Assembly (NCBI GenBank): GCA_003210025.1
Contig: QCNW01000005.1
Span: 62,001 to 126,000 of the forward strand
DNA: 64,000 nucleotides
Direction: 5' to 3'
Source: Pelagibacteraceae bacterium AG-426-M19
GTDB taxonomy: Bacteria; Pseudomonadota; Alphaproteobacteria; Pelagibacterales; Pelagibacteraceae
A model generated the notes under the pieces. It made no database searches. It saw nothing but the letters and a program-made list of their open reading frames with translations, and was not told the origin of the DNA. A program made the translations under genes and the position numbers. Below are positions 1-9,114 of this stretch, one piece after another; positions within the stretch are counted from its first letter, which is position 1; every line of letters starts with the position of its first letter.

Positions 1-51
1 TGCAACTTCAGGGCTAAATTTAAATATAAAAGGTCTTATAAGATTAAACAT
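1..51 (-). CDS. pyrD: Dihydroorotate dehydrogenase (quinone), N-terminal fragment
   Basis: This is the first 17 codons of a minus-strand gene that leaves the window at base 1. The ATG (49-51) lies inside the last codons of lysK, and the two genes overlap by 8 nt. The visible peptide contains LIRPFIFKFSPEVA, which matches the conserved N-terminus of class 2 PyrD (R-P-x-x-F-x-x-x-P-E-x-A). PyrD oxidises dihydroorotate to orotate in pyrimidine synthesis and passes electrons to quinone at the membrane. Only the extreme N-terminus is seen, so the call rests on this short motif and the plausible overlapping start. Confidence 0.7.
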   Translation of the reverse strand, partial: MFNLIRPFIFKFSPEVA

Positions 52-1612
52 TTTCAACCTTTTTTCTTATCAATTCTTTGGTTTCATTTACTCCAAAAAA
101 ACTAATGAAGAAGCCCATTCTGGGTCCATTTTCGTCACCAAATACAACCTCATAGATAAGCTTAAACCATTCTCTTAAATTTTCTTTATAACCATTTTCT
201 TTTCCTACGGTAAAAATATTTGTCTGAATATCTTCAGGAGCCATTTTATCATTACAATTATCTAAAGACTTAATTAATGCTTTCAGTGCAACTTTCTCTT
301 TTTCATTTGGAGTTTTGTAAATTTTTTTTGTTTTTATAACATCATTGAAATATTTTATTGCATATTCAATTAAATTATCAAAAATTGGATGATCATTTTC
401 ATTAATTTCTGACTTGTATTTTTTTACAAATTTCCAAAGTAATTGTTTGCTGTCCGCATTACTTGTTTCAACTAAATTTAAAAGCATTGAAAAAGTCATA
501 ATTGTATTTTCCTCTGGCATTGATCCATTATGTACATGCCAAACTGGATTCATTAACTTTTGTAAATCATTTTGAGTTTTTCCTTTTTCTATAAAATCTA
601 GATATTCATCAACAGCTTTTGGAACAACTTCTCTGTACAATTTTTTTGCTCTTTTTGGATTTTGATACATGTAAAGAGATAGACTTTGAGGAGATGCATA
701 ATTTAGCCATTCATCTATAGTTACTCCATTACCTTTTGATTTAGATATTTTTTCACCTTTTTCGTCCAAAAAAAGTTCATAAGCAAAACCAGATGGGTTA
801 GATTTACCTAATGTTTTAATAATCTTAGTTGAAAGAATTGCACTCTCAATTAAATCCTTTCCATACATTTCAAAATCAACATCTAAAGCGTACCATCTCA
901 TTGCCCAATCAACTTTCCATTGCAATTTGCAGTTCCCGTCTAAAATACTTTTTTCCAATTTTGATCCATTATTATCAAATATGATTTTAGAAGATTTAGA
1001 ATCAATTTCTAAAACAGGTATTTCAAGAACTTTTCCAGTTTCTGGGCATATTGGTAAAAAGGGGGAATAGGTTTTCTGTCTTGCTTTGCCTAAAGTTGGA
1101 AGAATTATTTCCATAATTTTTTCATAATTTTCTAGAACTAATTTTAGGGTGTCATTAAAATAACCAGACTTGTAGAGTTCTGTAGAACTTTTAAATGAAT
1201 ATTTAAATTTAAAATTATCAAGAAATTGTTTCAACATATTATTATTATGTTCTCCAAAACTACTAAACTTTTCAAATGGATCAGGGACATCCGTTAAAGG
1301 TTTGTGAAGATTATTTTTGAGCTTTTCTTGATTTGGAACATTTTCAGGTACTTTTCTAAGACCATCCATATCATCAGAAAATGTAATAATTTCCTTTGGA
1401 ATATCTGTTAAATGATCAAGAGCGTTGACAATCATTGTCGTCCTTGCAACTTCTCCAAATGTACCTATATGTGGTAGTCCGCTAGGACCATAACCAGTTT
1501 GTAAAACTATTTTATTTTTTTTTTCTATGTTCGATTTTCTCTCTCTTAATAGCTTTTTAGCCTCAACAAATGGCCAGGCGTTTGTTTTGTCAAAATTTGT
1601 TTTGTCTATCAC
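44..1612 (-). CDS. lysK: Lysyl-tRNA synthetase, class I
   Basis: The 522-residue protein charges tRNA-Lys with lysine using ATP. It carries the class I signatures: a HIGH-type motif HIGT at about residues 48-51 and a KMSKS-type motif KISKSKGN near residue 290. Both mark it as the class I (archaeal-type) LysRS, which replaces class II LysRS in many Alphaproteobacteria. The length fits that family. It reads into pyrD with an 8-nt overlap and is divergent from trkH, with 86 nt between them. Confidence 0.95.
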   Translation of the reverse strand: MIDKTNFDKTNAWPFVEAKKLLRERKSNIEKKNKIVLQTGYGPSGLPHIGTFGEVARTTMIVNALDHLTDIPKEIITFSDDMDGLRKVPENVPNQEKLKNNLHKPLTDVPDPFEKFSSFGEHNNNMLKQFLDNFKFKYSFKSSTELYKSGYFNDTLKLVLENYEKIMEIILPTLGKARQKTYSPFLPICPETGKVLEIPVLEIDSKSSKIIFDNNGSKLEKSILDGNCKLQWKVDWAMRWYALDVDFEMYGKDLIESAILSTKIIKTLGKSNPSGFAYELFLDEKGEKISKSKGNGVTIDEWLNYASPQSLSLYMYQNPKRAKKLYREVVPKAVDEYLDFIEKGKTQNDLQKLMNPVWHVHNGSMPEENTIMTFSMLLNLVETSNADSKQLLWKFVKKYKSEINENDHPIFDNLIEYAIKYFNDVIKTKKIYKTPNEKEKVALKALIKSLDNCNDKMAPEDIQTNIFTVGKENGYKENLREWFKLIYEVVFGDENGPRMGFFISFFGVNETKELIRKKVENV

Positions 1613-1698
1613 AACTACTTAAATATCCTTAATATCAACCTTTTTAATAATTCATATAGAGTTGAAATTTATTTACCATAAAATAATGTCCATTCAAA

Positions 1699-3147
1699 AT
1701 GTCCAATTATAAAACTGTATTTTTTACATTAGGGGTTTTGCAAATTATTTTAGGTCTTTCAATGATTGTACCTATTTTGGTTCAATTAATATTTGATCAA
1801 ATTGATGCAGGATTTATCGGATCAATGATTGTTACTATTGTTTTTGGATTTTTATTTTTCATTTCTAATTATGATCACGATAAAAAGATAAGTTTACCTC
1901 AAGCTTTTTTGCTCACAGCACTTTCGTGGTTGAGTATTGCTATATTTGGTTCTTTACCTTTAATTTTTTCTAGTACGGATTTGAGTTTTACAGATGCTTT
2001 TTTTGAGAGCATGTCTGGGATTACAACAACAGGATCTACAATTATCACGAATCTAAATGAAACATCTAAAGCGATATTACTTTGGAGAGGAATGTTGCAG
2101 TGGTTTGGTGGTATTGGAATTATCGTAATGGCAATCACTTTAATGCCTTTAATGAATATAGGAGGTATGCAACTTTTCAATAATTCATCTAATGATACTT
2201 CTGAAAAAATTTTTCCTAAAACTAAAGAAGTTTCTCTAAGACTATTGTCTATATATTCATTATTAACTTTAACTTGTGCTTTTTTTTATTTTATATTTGG
2301 AATGAGTTTTTTTGATAGCATCGTACATGCTATGACAACAATAGCGACTGGGGGTTTTGCAAATTATAATGAATCTATAGGTTATTTTAACAGCTCGTTG
2401 ATAGAAATTAATGCAATAATATTTATTATTCTTGGAAGTATACCTTTTATTAGTTACATCAAATACTTAGCTGGAAATAAAAAAATATTTTTTAAAGATA
2501 CACAAATAAAAACTTTTATAATTTTGGTTATTATTTCAATTCTTATAATGTTTTTTTATTTATCTGTAATAAATAAAAGCTTAACTGAGATAAGTTTTTT
2601 GTCTGTTAGCTTTAATATAATTTCTATTTTGACTGGAACAGGATATGCTACAGAAAATTTTAGTAATTGGGGTCAATTTCCGTTAGTATATTTTATAATT
2701 TTAATGTTTATTGGAGGATGCGCAGGCTCTACAACTTGTGGAATAAAAATTTTTAGAGTTCAAATTTTGTATCAATTTATATCAAACCAACTAAAAAAAA
2801 TAATTTACCCTCGAGGAATTTTCAAAATTAAATATCAAAATAATAATGTGGATGAAAAATTCATGGACTCAATAATCTCATTTATTTTCCTTTATATTTT
2901 AATATTTTTTATTGTGACGGCGCTGTTATCACTTGATGGGTTAAATTTTATAACCGCTATCTCAGCTGCAGCAACGTCAATTTCAAATGTTGGACCAGGT
3001 TTAGGTGATATTATTGGACCTAATGGGAGTTTTTCGAGCCTTTCTGACTTTTCTAAATGGGTCCTTAGTATTGCAATGATACTTGGAAGGTTGGAATTAT
3101 TTGCAATTCTAGTATTATTCATACCATCATTTTGGAGAAAATATTAA
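1699..3147 (+). CDS. trkH: Trk-type potassium uptake protein TrkH
   Basis: This 482-residue, strongly hydrophobic protein is the K+-translocating subunit of a Trk system in the inner membrane. Four pore-loop-like segments with the Gly-containing selectivity pattern are visible: TTTGST, ATGGFA, TGTGYA and SNVGPGLG. The G-G-C-A-G-S-T-T-C-G segment that follows the third pore is typical of TrkH/KtrB. No trkA lies in the window, so the regulatory NAD-binding subunit must be elsewhere. The stop codon overlaps the next start (TAATG at 3145), suggesting translational coupling with the AmpG-like gene. Confidence 0.93.
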   Translation: MSNYKTVFFTLGVLQIILGLSMIVPILVQLIFDQIDAGFIGSMIVTIVFGFLFFISNYDHDKKISLPQAFLLTALSWLSIAIFGSLPLIFSSTDLSFTDAFFESMSGITTTGSTIITNLNETSKAILLWRGMLQWFGGIGIIVMAITLMPLMNIGGMQLFNNSSNDTSEKIFPKTKEVSLRLLSIYSLLTLTCAFFYFIFGMSFFDSIVHAMTTIATGGFANYNESIGYFNSSLIEINAIIFIILGSIPFISYIKYLAGNKKIFFKDTQIKTFIILVIISILIMFFYLSVINKSLTEISFLSVSFNIISILTGTGYATENFSNWGQFPLVYFIILMFIGGCAGSTTCGIKIFRVQILYQFISNQLKKIIYPRGIFKIKYQNNNVDEKFMDSIISFIFLYILIFFIVTALLSLDGLNFITAISAAATSISNVGPGLGDIIGPNGSFSSLSDFSKWVLSIAMILGRLELFAILVLFIPSFWRKY

Positions 3148-4520
3148 TGTTTGAAAAAAAACAAACTTGGTCAGAATCTATTTTAGTCTACAAAGATATT
3201 CGAATGCTAAGAATTTTACTTCTTGGTGCAATAAGTGGTTTTCCTTGGGTATTAATTGCGAGTAGTTTAAGTCTTTGGCTTAAAGAAGAGGGATTAAGTA
3301 GGTCAACTATTGGATGGGCAGGTTTAATATTTGGAGTTTACGCCTTTAATTATTTGTGGGCTCCAATAATTGATAGAATACAAATTCCATTTTTAACAAA
3401 AAGATTGGGGCATAGACGGGGTTGGATTGTCCTAATGCAAATTATAATTTTATTTAGCTTAATTGTTTGGAGTTTTATTAACCCTACAGAAAATTTAGCA
3501 TTACTAATTAGTGTTGGATTAGTTATTGCAATTGCTTCGGCTACACAAGATATAACAGTTGATGCATTAAGAATTGAACAGATCAATGCTGATGAAGGAA
3601 AATCAATGGCAGCAGGCGCTGCTATGGCTGTAGTTGGTTGGTGGACCGGATATAAGTTAGGTGGTGTTATAGCATTGTTTACTGCCGAATTTTTTCAAAA
3701 CATTGGAATTGAAGATTACTGGCAAACTACTTTTTTAGTTCTTGGTGTTGTGGTAATCCTGATGAATATAGGTTTAATGTTCATACACGAGCCTATAACA
3801 CCAGATAGGCAGAACAAACAAAAAGAAACAGATGAAATAATACAATCAAAACTTGGATCAAATAATGTAATAACAAAATTTATTGCTTATATTACTGGCA
3901 CAATAGGAGGTCCAATAATTAGTTTTTTTAAAAAAAATGGTTTCTCAATTGCAGTGGGCATACTGGGTTTTGTATTTCTGTTTAAAATAGGAGAAGCCTT
4001 TCTTGGAAGAATGTCCATAGTTTTTTATAAAGAAGTTGGATTTTCAAAAGGTGAGATAGCAATATATTCAAAAACGTTGGGCTGGATTACAACCGTTGTT
4101 TTTACTTTATTAGGTGGAATATTTGCTATGAGAGCTGGTACAATCAAAACAATGTTTGTTGCCGGTGGATTTATGGCAGCGACAAACTTATTATTTGCTG
4201 CGTTGGCATGGACAGGAAAATCTGAGTGGTTGTTTGCTTTAGCAGTTATCGCTGATGATATATCTGCAGCATTTGCAACTGTTGCTTTTGTAGCATTTAT
4301 ATCTCTTTTAGTTGATAGGACATATACTGCTACACAGTATGCACTATTAGCTTCAATTGGAACCGCAGGAAGAACTACACTTGCTTCTTCATCGGGTGCT
4401 TTAGTAGATTGGCTAAATGGAGACTGGGGAACGTTTTTTATAATAACTACTTTAATGGTTATTCCATCTTTAATTTGTTTGTGGTTTATAAGGAACAAGA
4501 TTAAAATTGGTGCAAAATAA
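3147..4520 (+). CDS. AmpG-like MFS permease (muropeptide-type transporter)
   Basis: This major facilitator of about 457 residues has roughly 12 membrane segments. Near the N-terminus it shows the AmpG-family pattern S-G-x-P-W followed by LWLKEEG, then LWAPIIDR and a basic LGHRRGW loop. Next comes ATQDITVDALR, close to the family's ATQDI-x-x-D-A-x-R. AmpG proteins import anhydro-muropeptides for peptidoglycan recycling; the substrate here is inferred. I chose the ATG at 3147 because GGAG lies 9 nt upstream (3134-3137); a TTG in frame at 3132 would add five residues. A neighbouring peptidoglycan hydrolase supports a cell-wall role. Confidence 0.85.
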   Translation: MFEKKQTWSESILVYKDIRMLRILLLGAISGFPWVLIASSLSLWLKEEGLSRSTIGWAGLIFGVYAFNYLWAPIIDRIQIPFLTKRLGHRRGWIVLMQIIILFSLIVWSFINPTENLALLISVGLVIAIASATQDITVDALRIEQINADEGKSMAAGAAMAVVGWWTGYKLGGVIALFTAEFFQNIGIEDYWQTTFLVLGVVVILMNIGLMFIHEPITPDRQNKQKETDEIIQSKLGSNNVITKFIAYITGTIGGPIISFFKKNGFSIAVGILGFVFLFKIGEAFLGRMSIVFYKEVGFSKGEIAIYSKTLGWITTVVFTLLGGIFAMRAGTIKTMFVAGGFMAATNLLFAALAWTGKSEWLFALAVIADDISAAFATVAFVAFISLLVDRTYTATQYALLASIGTAGRTTLASSSGALVDWLNGDWGTFFIITTLMVIPSLICLWFIRNKIKIGAK

Positions 4521-5250
4521 TTTTTTAAAAGAACCTACAGCCAATATATTAGAAGAGCCAATAAAGAACTCTAATCTAAGTTCTCAACTTATCTACGGTG
4601 AGAAGTTTAAAATAATTGGTAAAAAAAATAATTATTTTAAAATAAAAAGTTCATATGATAAATATTCAGGTTTTATAAAAAAAATTGATAACTACAAAAA
4701 ATTTAATCCAACTCATAAAGTTGGAATTTTGAAATCAAGAATTTATTTAGGTAATAAAAAAAAGAAATCAAATAAGTTTTTACCATTTGCGAGCAAAATA
4801 CAAATTTTAAAAAGAAATCAAAATTTTATCATGTATGAAAAAGATAAATGGCTAAGATCAAAGGACATATTTCCAATCCAAAAAAAAAATACTGATTTTG
4901 TAAAAATATTTAAAAGTTTTCTACACTGTAAATATAAATGGGGTGGAAAAACATTCGAAGGAATTGATTGTTCAGCTCTATTACAAATATTTTATAAATT
5001 TAATAATAATTTTTTTCCAAGAGATACGATTGATCAAGTTAAATTAAAAAAAGGTGTCCAATCCAAAAAAAAATTTAAAAAAGGTGATATTATTTTTTGG
5101 AAAGGGCATGTTGCTATATGCATCAATACAAACAATCTTATTCACGCTTATGGTCCAAAAAAAAGAGTGATAATAATGCCAATTAAAAAAACGATAAAAC
5201 TAATTAAAGAAACTGCGAAATTAGATGTAAAAAAAATAATAAGAATATGA
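4507..5250 (+). CDS. NlpC/P60 family cysteine peptidase with SH3-like domains
   Basis: This 247-residue protein ends in an NlpC/P60 domain. The catalytic Cys is at about residue 155 in GIDCSALLQ, His at 201 in GHVAI, and a third His at 213 in HAYG, the usual Cys-His-His set. The first 125 residues resemble one or two bacterial SH3-like repeats. Such enzymes cut gamma-D-glutamyl-diamino acid bonds in peptidoglycan stem peptides. No signal peptide is obvious, so it may act on imported muropeptides alongside the upstream AmpG-like carrier. The start is uncertain: TTG at 4507 or GTG at 4510, both overlapping the upstream gene. Confidence 0.85.
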   Translation: MVQNNFLKEPTANILEEPIKNSNLSSQLIYGEKFKIIGKKNNYFKIKSSYDKYSGFIKKIDNYKKFNPTHKVGILKSRIYLGNKKKKSNKFLPFASKIQILKRNQNFIMYEKDKWLRSKDIFPIQKKNTDFVKIFKSFLHCKYKWGGKTFEGIDCSALLQIFYKFNNNFFPRDTIDQVKLKKGVQSKKKFKKGDIIFWKGHVAICINTNNLIHAYGPKKRVIIMPIKKTIKLIKETAKLDVKKIIRI

Positions 5251-5251
5251 G

Positions 5252-6145
5252 TTATTCTCGACCAAAATCAGGTTTAGAAATATCTTGTTTTTGAGAAATT
5301 ATTTGTTTTCTTACTACTTTCGAATTGATTAATTTTTTTATTATCTTTGAATTTTCTTTCTTGCTTATATTCTTCTTAAAATCTTTTAAATTTTGCATAA
5401 AAAGATTTATTGCTTCAATCATATTAGTTTTGTTCTCAAAAAATATATCTCTCCACATGATTTCGTTGGATGCAGCGATTCTTGAAAAATCTCTCAATCC
5501 ACCTGCACTAAATTTAATCAAATTTTTACTCTTTTTTTTCTGAAAATCCTGAGCAGTTTTTATTAAATTGTAAGCAATCAAGTGAGGTAGGTGGCTAGTT
5601 ACTGAAAAAATTTTATCGTGATCATCAGGGTTCATAATAATTATTTTAGATCCTAAAGATTTCCAAAATCTCTCTATTTTTTTTTGCTTTGGAACATTTT
5701 TATCTTTAATTATTATGCACCATTTATTTTTGAACAAATTAGCATTACCATATTCGGGCCCGCTAACTTCGGATCCTGAGATAGGATGGCTCATCACCCA
5801 ATCAAGATTTTTTGATAATCTTTTTTTTTTTAAAGTAATTAGATTTTTTTTTGTTGAACCAACGTCAGTTATAATTGAATTATGATTCAGATTTTTATTT
5901 AATGAAGAAAAAAATTTAGGATATTCACTCATAGGAGTACTTAAAATCACAAGATCAATTTGTTTTAAATTTTTATCTAGTCTTGTTAAAAATTTAATTT
6001 TTTTGTTAAATTTTTTAATAATAGATTTATATTCTTTAGATTTTTCAAATACAAAAAAATTTTTAGAAATTTTTTTTTGTATTGACGCCTTTAATATTGA
6101 CGAGCCTATTAATCCGCAACCAATAATAAGAATATTATTAAACAT
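5252..6145 (-). CDS. tyrA: Prephenate/arogenate dehydrogenase
   Basis: This 297-residue NAD(P)-dependent enzyme oxidatively decarboxylates prephenate or arogenate in tyrosine synthesis. The N-terminus has a Rossmann motif GCGLIGSS. Family blocks follow: LSTPMSEY, TDVGSTK, and the substrate-binding MSHPISGSEVSGP. A later SHLPHLIAY block and a GGLRDFSRIA segment are also diagnostic. It is translated from a start that overlaps hisC by 8 nt, so the pair probably forms one unit. Its stop lies 1 nt from the stop of the convergent NlpC gene, leaving no room for a separate terminator. Confidence 0.92.
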   Translation of the reverse strand: MFNNILIIGCGLIGSSILKASIQKKISKNFFVFEKSKEYKSIIKKFNKKIKFLTRLDKNLKQIDLVILSTPMSEYPKFFSSLNKNLNHNSIITDVGSTKKNLITLKKKRLSKNLDWVMSHPISGSEVSGPEYGNANLFKNKWCIIIKDKNVPKQKKIERFWKSLGSKIIIMNPDDHDKIFSVTSHLPHLIAYNLIKTAQDFQKKKSKNLIKFSAGGLRDFSRIAASNEIMWRDIFFENKTNMIEAINLFMQNLKDFKKNISKKENSKIIKKLINSKVVRKQIISQKQDISKPDFGRE

Positions 6146-7220
6146 TTTTAAAAATAGTATTCATCCTTTTAAGGAATATTTGGTTTTCTTTTGTGTTACC
6201 AATTGTAAGTCTTAGACAATTTTTTATACCATATGAATTCATTTCTCTTAGTATAATTCCATATTTCTGTAATTTTTTTAAAGTTGTGTCTGCGGTAAAT
6301 TTTGCTTTTTTGAAATCTAATAAAAAGAAATTTCCAGATATTTTATTTGTAATAATATTATATTTTAACATCTCATTTTTAATTTTTTTGCACCATTTAA
6401 GATTATGTATTACTGACCTTTTAACAAATTTATTGTCTTTAAGTGATTCAACAGCACAAATTTGAGCAAATTTATTTACGTTAAAAGGTGGTTTAATTTT
6501 ATATAATTCTTTGATTATAGATTTATCACCGTATCCCCAGCCTATTCTTAATGAAGCTAGACCATAGATTTTTGAAAATGTTCTTAAAATAAATACATTT
6601 TTAGAGTTTTTAAATAACTCAATTCCAGATTTGTAATCTTTATTCTTCATATATTCAAAATATGCATCATCAACAACCAATAAAATATTTTTATTTAACC
6701 TTCTCCTTAAGTCTAATAGCTCGTTTTTTGTTAAATAAGTGCCTGTTGGATTATTTGGATTTGCAATAAAAACAATTTTTGTTTTTTTTGATGTCTTTTT
6801 AAGAATTTCTTTAACTGAGACTTTAAAATTAATTTCTTTTGCTAATTTTACATTTGCACCAACGATTTTGGAGTATATCCTATACATGAGGAAACTGTAC
6901 TGAGGAACAACAACTTCATCATTTTCTCTAAGGAACAATTGACAAAGCATTTGAATTACTTCGTCAGAACCAGAGCCACAAATTATCTTTGATTTATCAC
7001 AACCATACTTCTTTGATATCTTTTGTGTTAACTCCGAAAATTTACTATCTGGATATTTTGATATATCAAATTTAGATTTAACAATTTTTTCGACATTTTT
7101 ACTAACACCTAAAGCAGACTCATTTGCAGATAACTTAATAATATTTTTATTACCAGCCAATAATGATTTTCCCGGTTTGTAACTCTGTAATTTAATATTT
7201 TTAAATCTTAGCAATGTCAT
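6138..7220 (-). CDS. hisC: Histidinol-phosphate / aromatic aminotransferase
   Basis: This 360-residue PLP enzyme belongs to fold type I, HisC family. It opens with a YKPGKS-type motif, then LSANESALG and the YPDS segment that binds substrate. The nucleotide-like cofactor region shows FIANPNNPTGT, and the PLP-binding Lys sits in RTFSKIYGLASLRIG. HisC transfers an amino group to imidazole-acetol phosphate, and many homologues also transaminate phenylpyruvate or prephenate. Because tyrA follows with an 8-nt overlap, a role in Tyr/Phe synthesis is likely alongside or instead of histidine synthesis. That choice is inferred from context. Confidence 0.9.
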   Translation of the reverse strand: MTLLRFKNIKLQSYKPGKSLLAGNKNIIKLSANESALGVSKNVEKIVKSKFDISKYPDSKFSELTQKISKKYGCDKSKIICGSGSDEVIQMLCQLFLRENDEVVVPQYSFLMYRIYSKIVGANVKLAKEINFKVSVKEILKKTSKKTKIVFIANPNNPTGTYLTKNELLDLRRRLNKNILLVVDDAYFEYMKNKDYKSGIELFKNSKNVFILRTFSKIYGLASLRIGWGYGDKSIIKELYKIKPPFNVNKFAQICAVESLKDNKFVKRSVIHNLKWCKKIKNEMLKYNIITNKISGNFFLLDFKKAKFTADTTLKKLQKYGIILREMNSYGIKNCLRLTIGNTKENQIFLKRMNTIFKNV

Positions 7221-7282
7221 AGTAAATATTTCACTATAAATAGTCTTTTAACTAGATAAAACAATAATTAATTGAGCAATAT

Positions 7283-7311
7283 TTGACATATAAATTCCTT
7301 TGAAGTAAAAG
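7283..7311 (+). promoter_or_regulatory. Predicted sigma-70 promoter of metX
   Basis: A perfect -35 box TTGACA occupies 7283-7288. After a 17-nt spacer there is a weaker -10 box, TAAAAG, at 7306-7311. The predicted transcript start, about 7317, coincides with the first nucleotides of the SAM-II riboswitch helix P1, which supports the assignment. The rest of the 180-nt gap between hisC and metX holds the riboswitch and, on the other strand, an undefined hisC promoter. Confidence 0.6.
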
Positions 7312-7315
7312 CTGC

Positions 7316-7374
7316 ATGCGCTGATTTAAACTGAATTGCGAGCGCTATAAAAAAACCGCTAAAATGTTTTTTTT
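7316..7374 (+). ncRNA. SAM-II riboswitch in the metX leader
   Basis: The segment matches the SAM-II (metA) riboswitch layout. P1 pairs GCGC (7318-7321) with GCGC (7342-7345). The loop keeps the conserved TGATTTAA. TTGC (7336-7339) can pair with GC-bulge-AA (7358-7362) to form the pseudoknot. The distal pseudoknot bases are A7329-A7330-C7331 against G7366-T7367-T7368. SAM-II binds S-adenosylmethionine and normally lowers expression of methionine genes by hiding the Shine-Dalgarno sequence. Here a U8 tract (7367-7374) follows instead, 26 nt before the metX ATG. Confidence 0.85.
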
Positions 7375-7400
7375 CTCACAATTCAATCAGTACAATTATT

Positions 7401-8534
7401 ATGAATAAGAATATTGATACAAAAAAAATAATTATATCAAATCCCCTTAAATTGGATTGTGGTAAGGAAATTAATAACTTTCCAATAGCATATGAGACAT
7501 ATGGGGAATTAAACAGTGAAAAAAGTAATGCAATATTAGTTTTCCATGCTTTGACTGGAGATCAATATGTTTCTGGAAAAAACCCAATAACTAATAAAGA
7601 TGGTTGGTGGAGTTATGTTGTTGGAAAAAATAAGCCAATTGATACAAATAAATTTTTTGTGATTTGTGCAAACGTTATGGGAGGCTGCATGGGATCTTAC
7701 GGACCTAGCACATTAAATGAGTCCACTGGTAAACAAATAGGAACTGATTTTCCAATTATAACTATTAACGACATGGTTAACGCTCAATATGAGCTAATTA
7801 AATATTTAGAAATTGAAAAACTTTTTGCTGTAGTAGGTGGTTCAATGGGTGGAATGCAAGTGCTACAATTTGTTGCCAATTTTCCAGATAAAGCAAAACT
7901 AGCAATACCGATTGCTTGCACATCTAGTCACTCGGCACAAAACATAGCGTTTAATGAATTAGGAAGACAAGCAATTATGGCTGACAGTAAGTGGGAAAAT
8001 GGATTTTATAGTAATTACAAATTAAATCCTGACAAAGGTTTAGCAGTAGCAAGAATGGCAGCACATATTACTTACCTTTCTGAAAAAGGATTGCAGGAAA
8101 AATTTGGAAGAAAATTGCAAGATAGGGATAGCCTAAGATATGGATTTGAGGCAGATTTTCAAATTGAGAGTTATCTTAGATACCAAGGATCTGTGTTTGT
8201 TGATAGATTCGATGCTAATAGCTATCTATATATAACTCGTGCGATGGATTATTTTGACTTATCCAAACAGTACAAAGGAAATTTATCTGATGCATTCAAA
8301 AAAACTAAAACAAAATTTTTTGTAATATCATTTACATCAGATTGGTTGTATCCAACATCGGAGAATAGAGAAATAGTTATAGCACTAAATTCTATTGGGG
8401 CAGATGTCGGATTTGTAGAAATAGAATCTGATAAGGGGCATGACTCATTTTTGCTCGATGTTCCAAGTTTTCTAAAGACACTTGGCGATTATATTAATTC
8501 AACCTACAAAGTTATAAATGAAAGAAGAATTTAA
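7401..8534 (+). CDS. metX: Homoserine O-acyltransferase (MetX)
   Basis: This 377-residue alpha/beta-hydrolase-fold enzyme acylates homoserine for methionine synthesis. It has the MetX start [12 protein letters not shown], the FHALTGDQ oxyanion region and [13 protein letters not shown]. The nucleophile elbow is GGSMGGMQ. Asp and His of the triad are in SFTSDWLYP and KGHDSFLLD. Acetyl-CoA is the usual donor, but some MetX proteins use succinyl-CoA and the sequence alone does not settle this. The SAM-II riboswitch lies directly upstream, and metW overlaps the 3' end by 17 nt. Confidence 0.95.
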   Translation: MNKNIDTKKIIISNPLKLDCGKEINNFPIAYETYGELNSEKSNAILVFHALTGDQYVSGKNPITNKDGWWSYVVGKNKPIDTNKFFVICANVMGGCMGSYGPSTLNESTGKQIGTDFPIITINDMVNAQYELIKYLEIEKLFAVVGGSMGGMQVLQFVANFPDKAKLAIPIACTSSHSAQNIAFNELGRQAIMADSKWENGFYSNYKLNPDKGLAVARMAAHITYLSEKGLQEKFGRKLQDRDSLRYGFEADFQIESYLRYQGSVFVDRFDANSYLYITRAMDYFDLSKQYKGNLSDAFKKTKTKFFVISFTSDWLYPTSENREIVIALNSIGADVGFVEIESDKGHDSFLLDVPSFLKTLGDYINSTYKVINERRI

Positions 8535-9114
8535 CATTATATCTAATTTAATAGAAGAAAATACTAGAGTTCTAGATGTCGGTTGTGGCAATGGAGACTT
8601 GATGAAATTTTTACAAGAAAACAAAACTAAAGATATTCGTGGACTAGAAATCTCTAAAGAAAAAGTTCAAAATTGTTTATCAAAAGGATTAACTGTAATT
8701 GAGGGGAATGCTGAAAGCGATTTAAAACAATTTCCTAAATCGTCTTTTGATTACGTTATTTTAAGTCAAACATTACAGGCTTTTCTTAATCCTGAATTAG
8801 TAATTAATGAATTACTAAAAGTAGGAAAAAAAGTAATTGTTACTATACCTAATTTTGGTTACTGGAGAGTTAGACTACAATTATTGTTTAAAGGCACAAT
8901 GCCTGTAACAGAAAATTTACCTCATGAATGGTACAATACACCAAATTTACATATGTGCACAATTAAAGATTTTTATAATTTTTGCAGTAGTAAGAATATT
9001 AAAATATTTAAGTCTATCGCTTTAAAAAAAAGTCGAATTTCAGAAATAAATAAATCAAATTTAAATTATAAAAATCTTGACTCTCATTTAGGTATATTTT
9101 TAATAGAAAGTTAA
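8518..9114 (+). CDS. metW: Methionine biosynthesis protein MetW
   Basis: This 198-residue SAM-dependent-methyltransferase-fold protein has a motif [13 protein letters not shown]. It also has the MetW-specific blocks [18 protein letters not shown] and [10 protein letters not shown]. MetW is typically encoded just after metX in Proteobacteria and is needed for, or stimulates, homoserine acylation. No methyl-transfer substrate is established for the family in general. The start lies inside metX (17-nt overlap), which implies coupled translation and shared SAM-II control. Confidence 0.93.
   Translation: MKEEFNIISNLIEENTRVLDVGCGNGDLMKFLQENKTKDIRGLEISKEKVQNCLSKGLTVIEGNAESDLKQFPKSSFDYVILSQTLQAFLNPELVINELLKVGKKVIVTIPNFGYWRVRLQLLFKGTMPVTENLPHEWYNTPNLHMCTIKDFYNFCSSKNIKIFKSIALKKSRISEINKSNLNYKNLDSHLGIFLIES

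Noticed and set aside
1613..1698. Divergent promoter pair between lysK and trkH
   Set aside because: TTGAAA at 1662 lacks a properly spaced -10 box; nothing firm enough to list.
4025..4498. 157-codon minus-strand frame opposite the AmpG-like gene
   Set aside because: Antisense shadow of a membrane protein gene, with no motif of its own.
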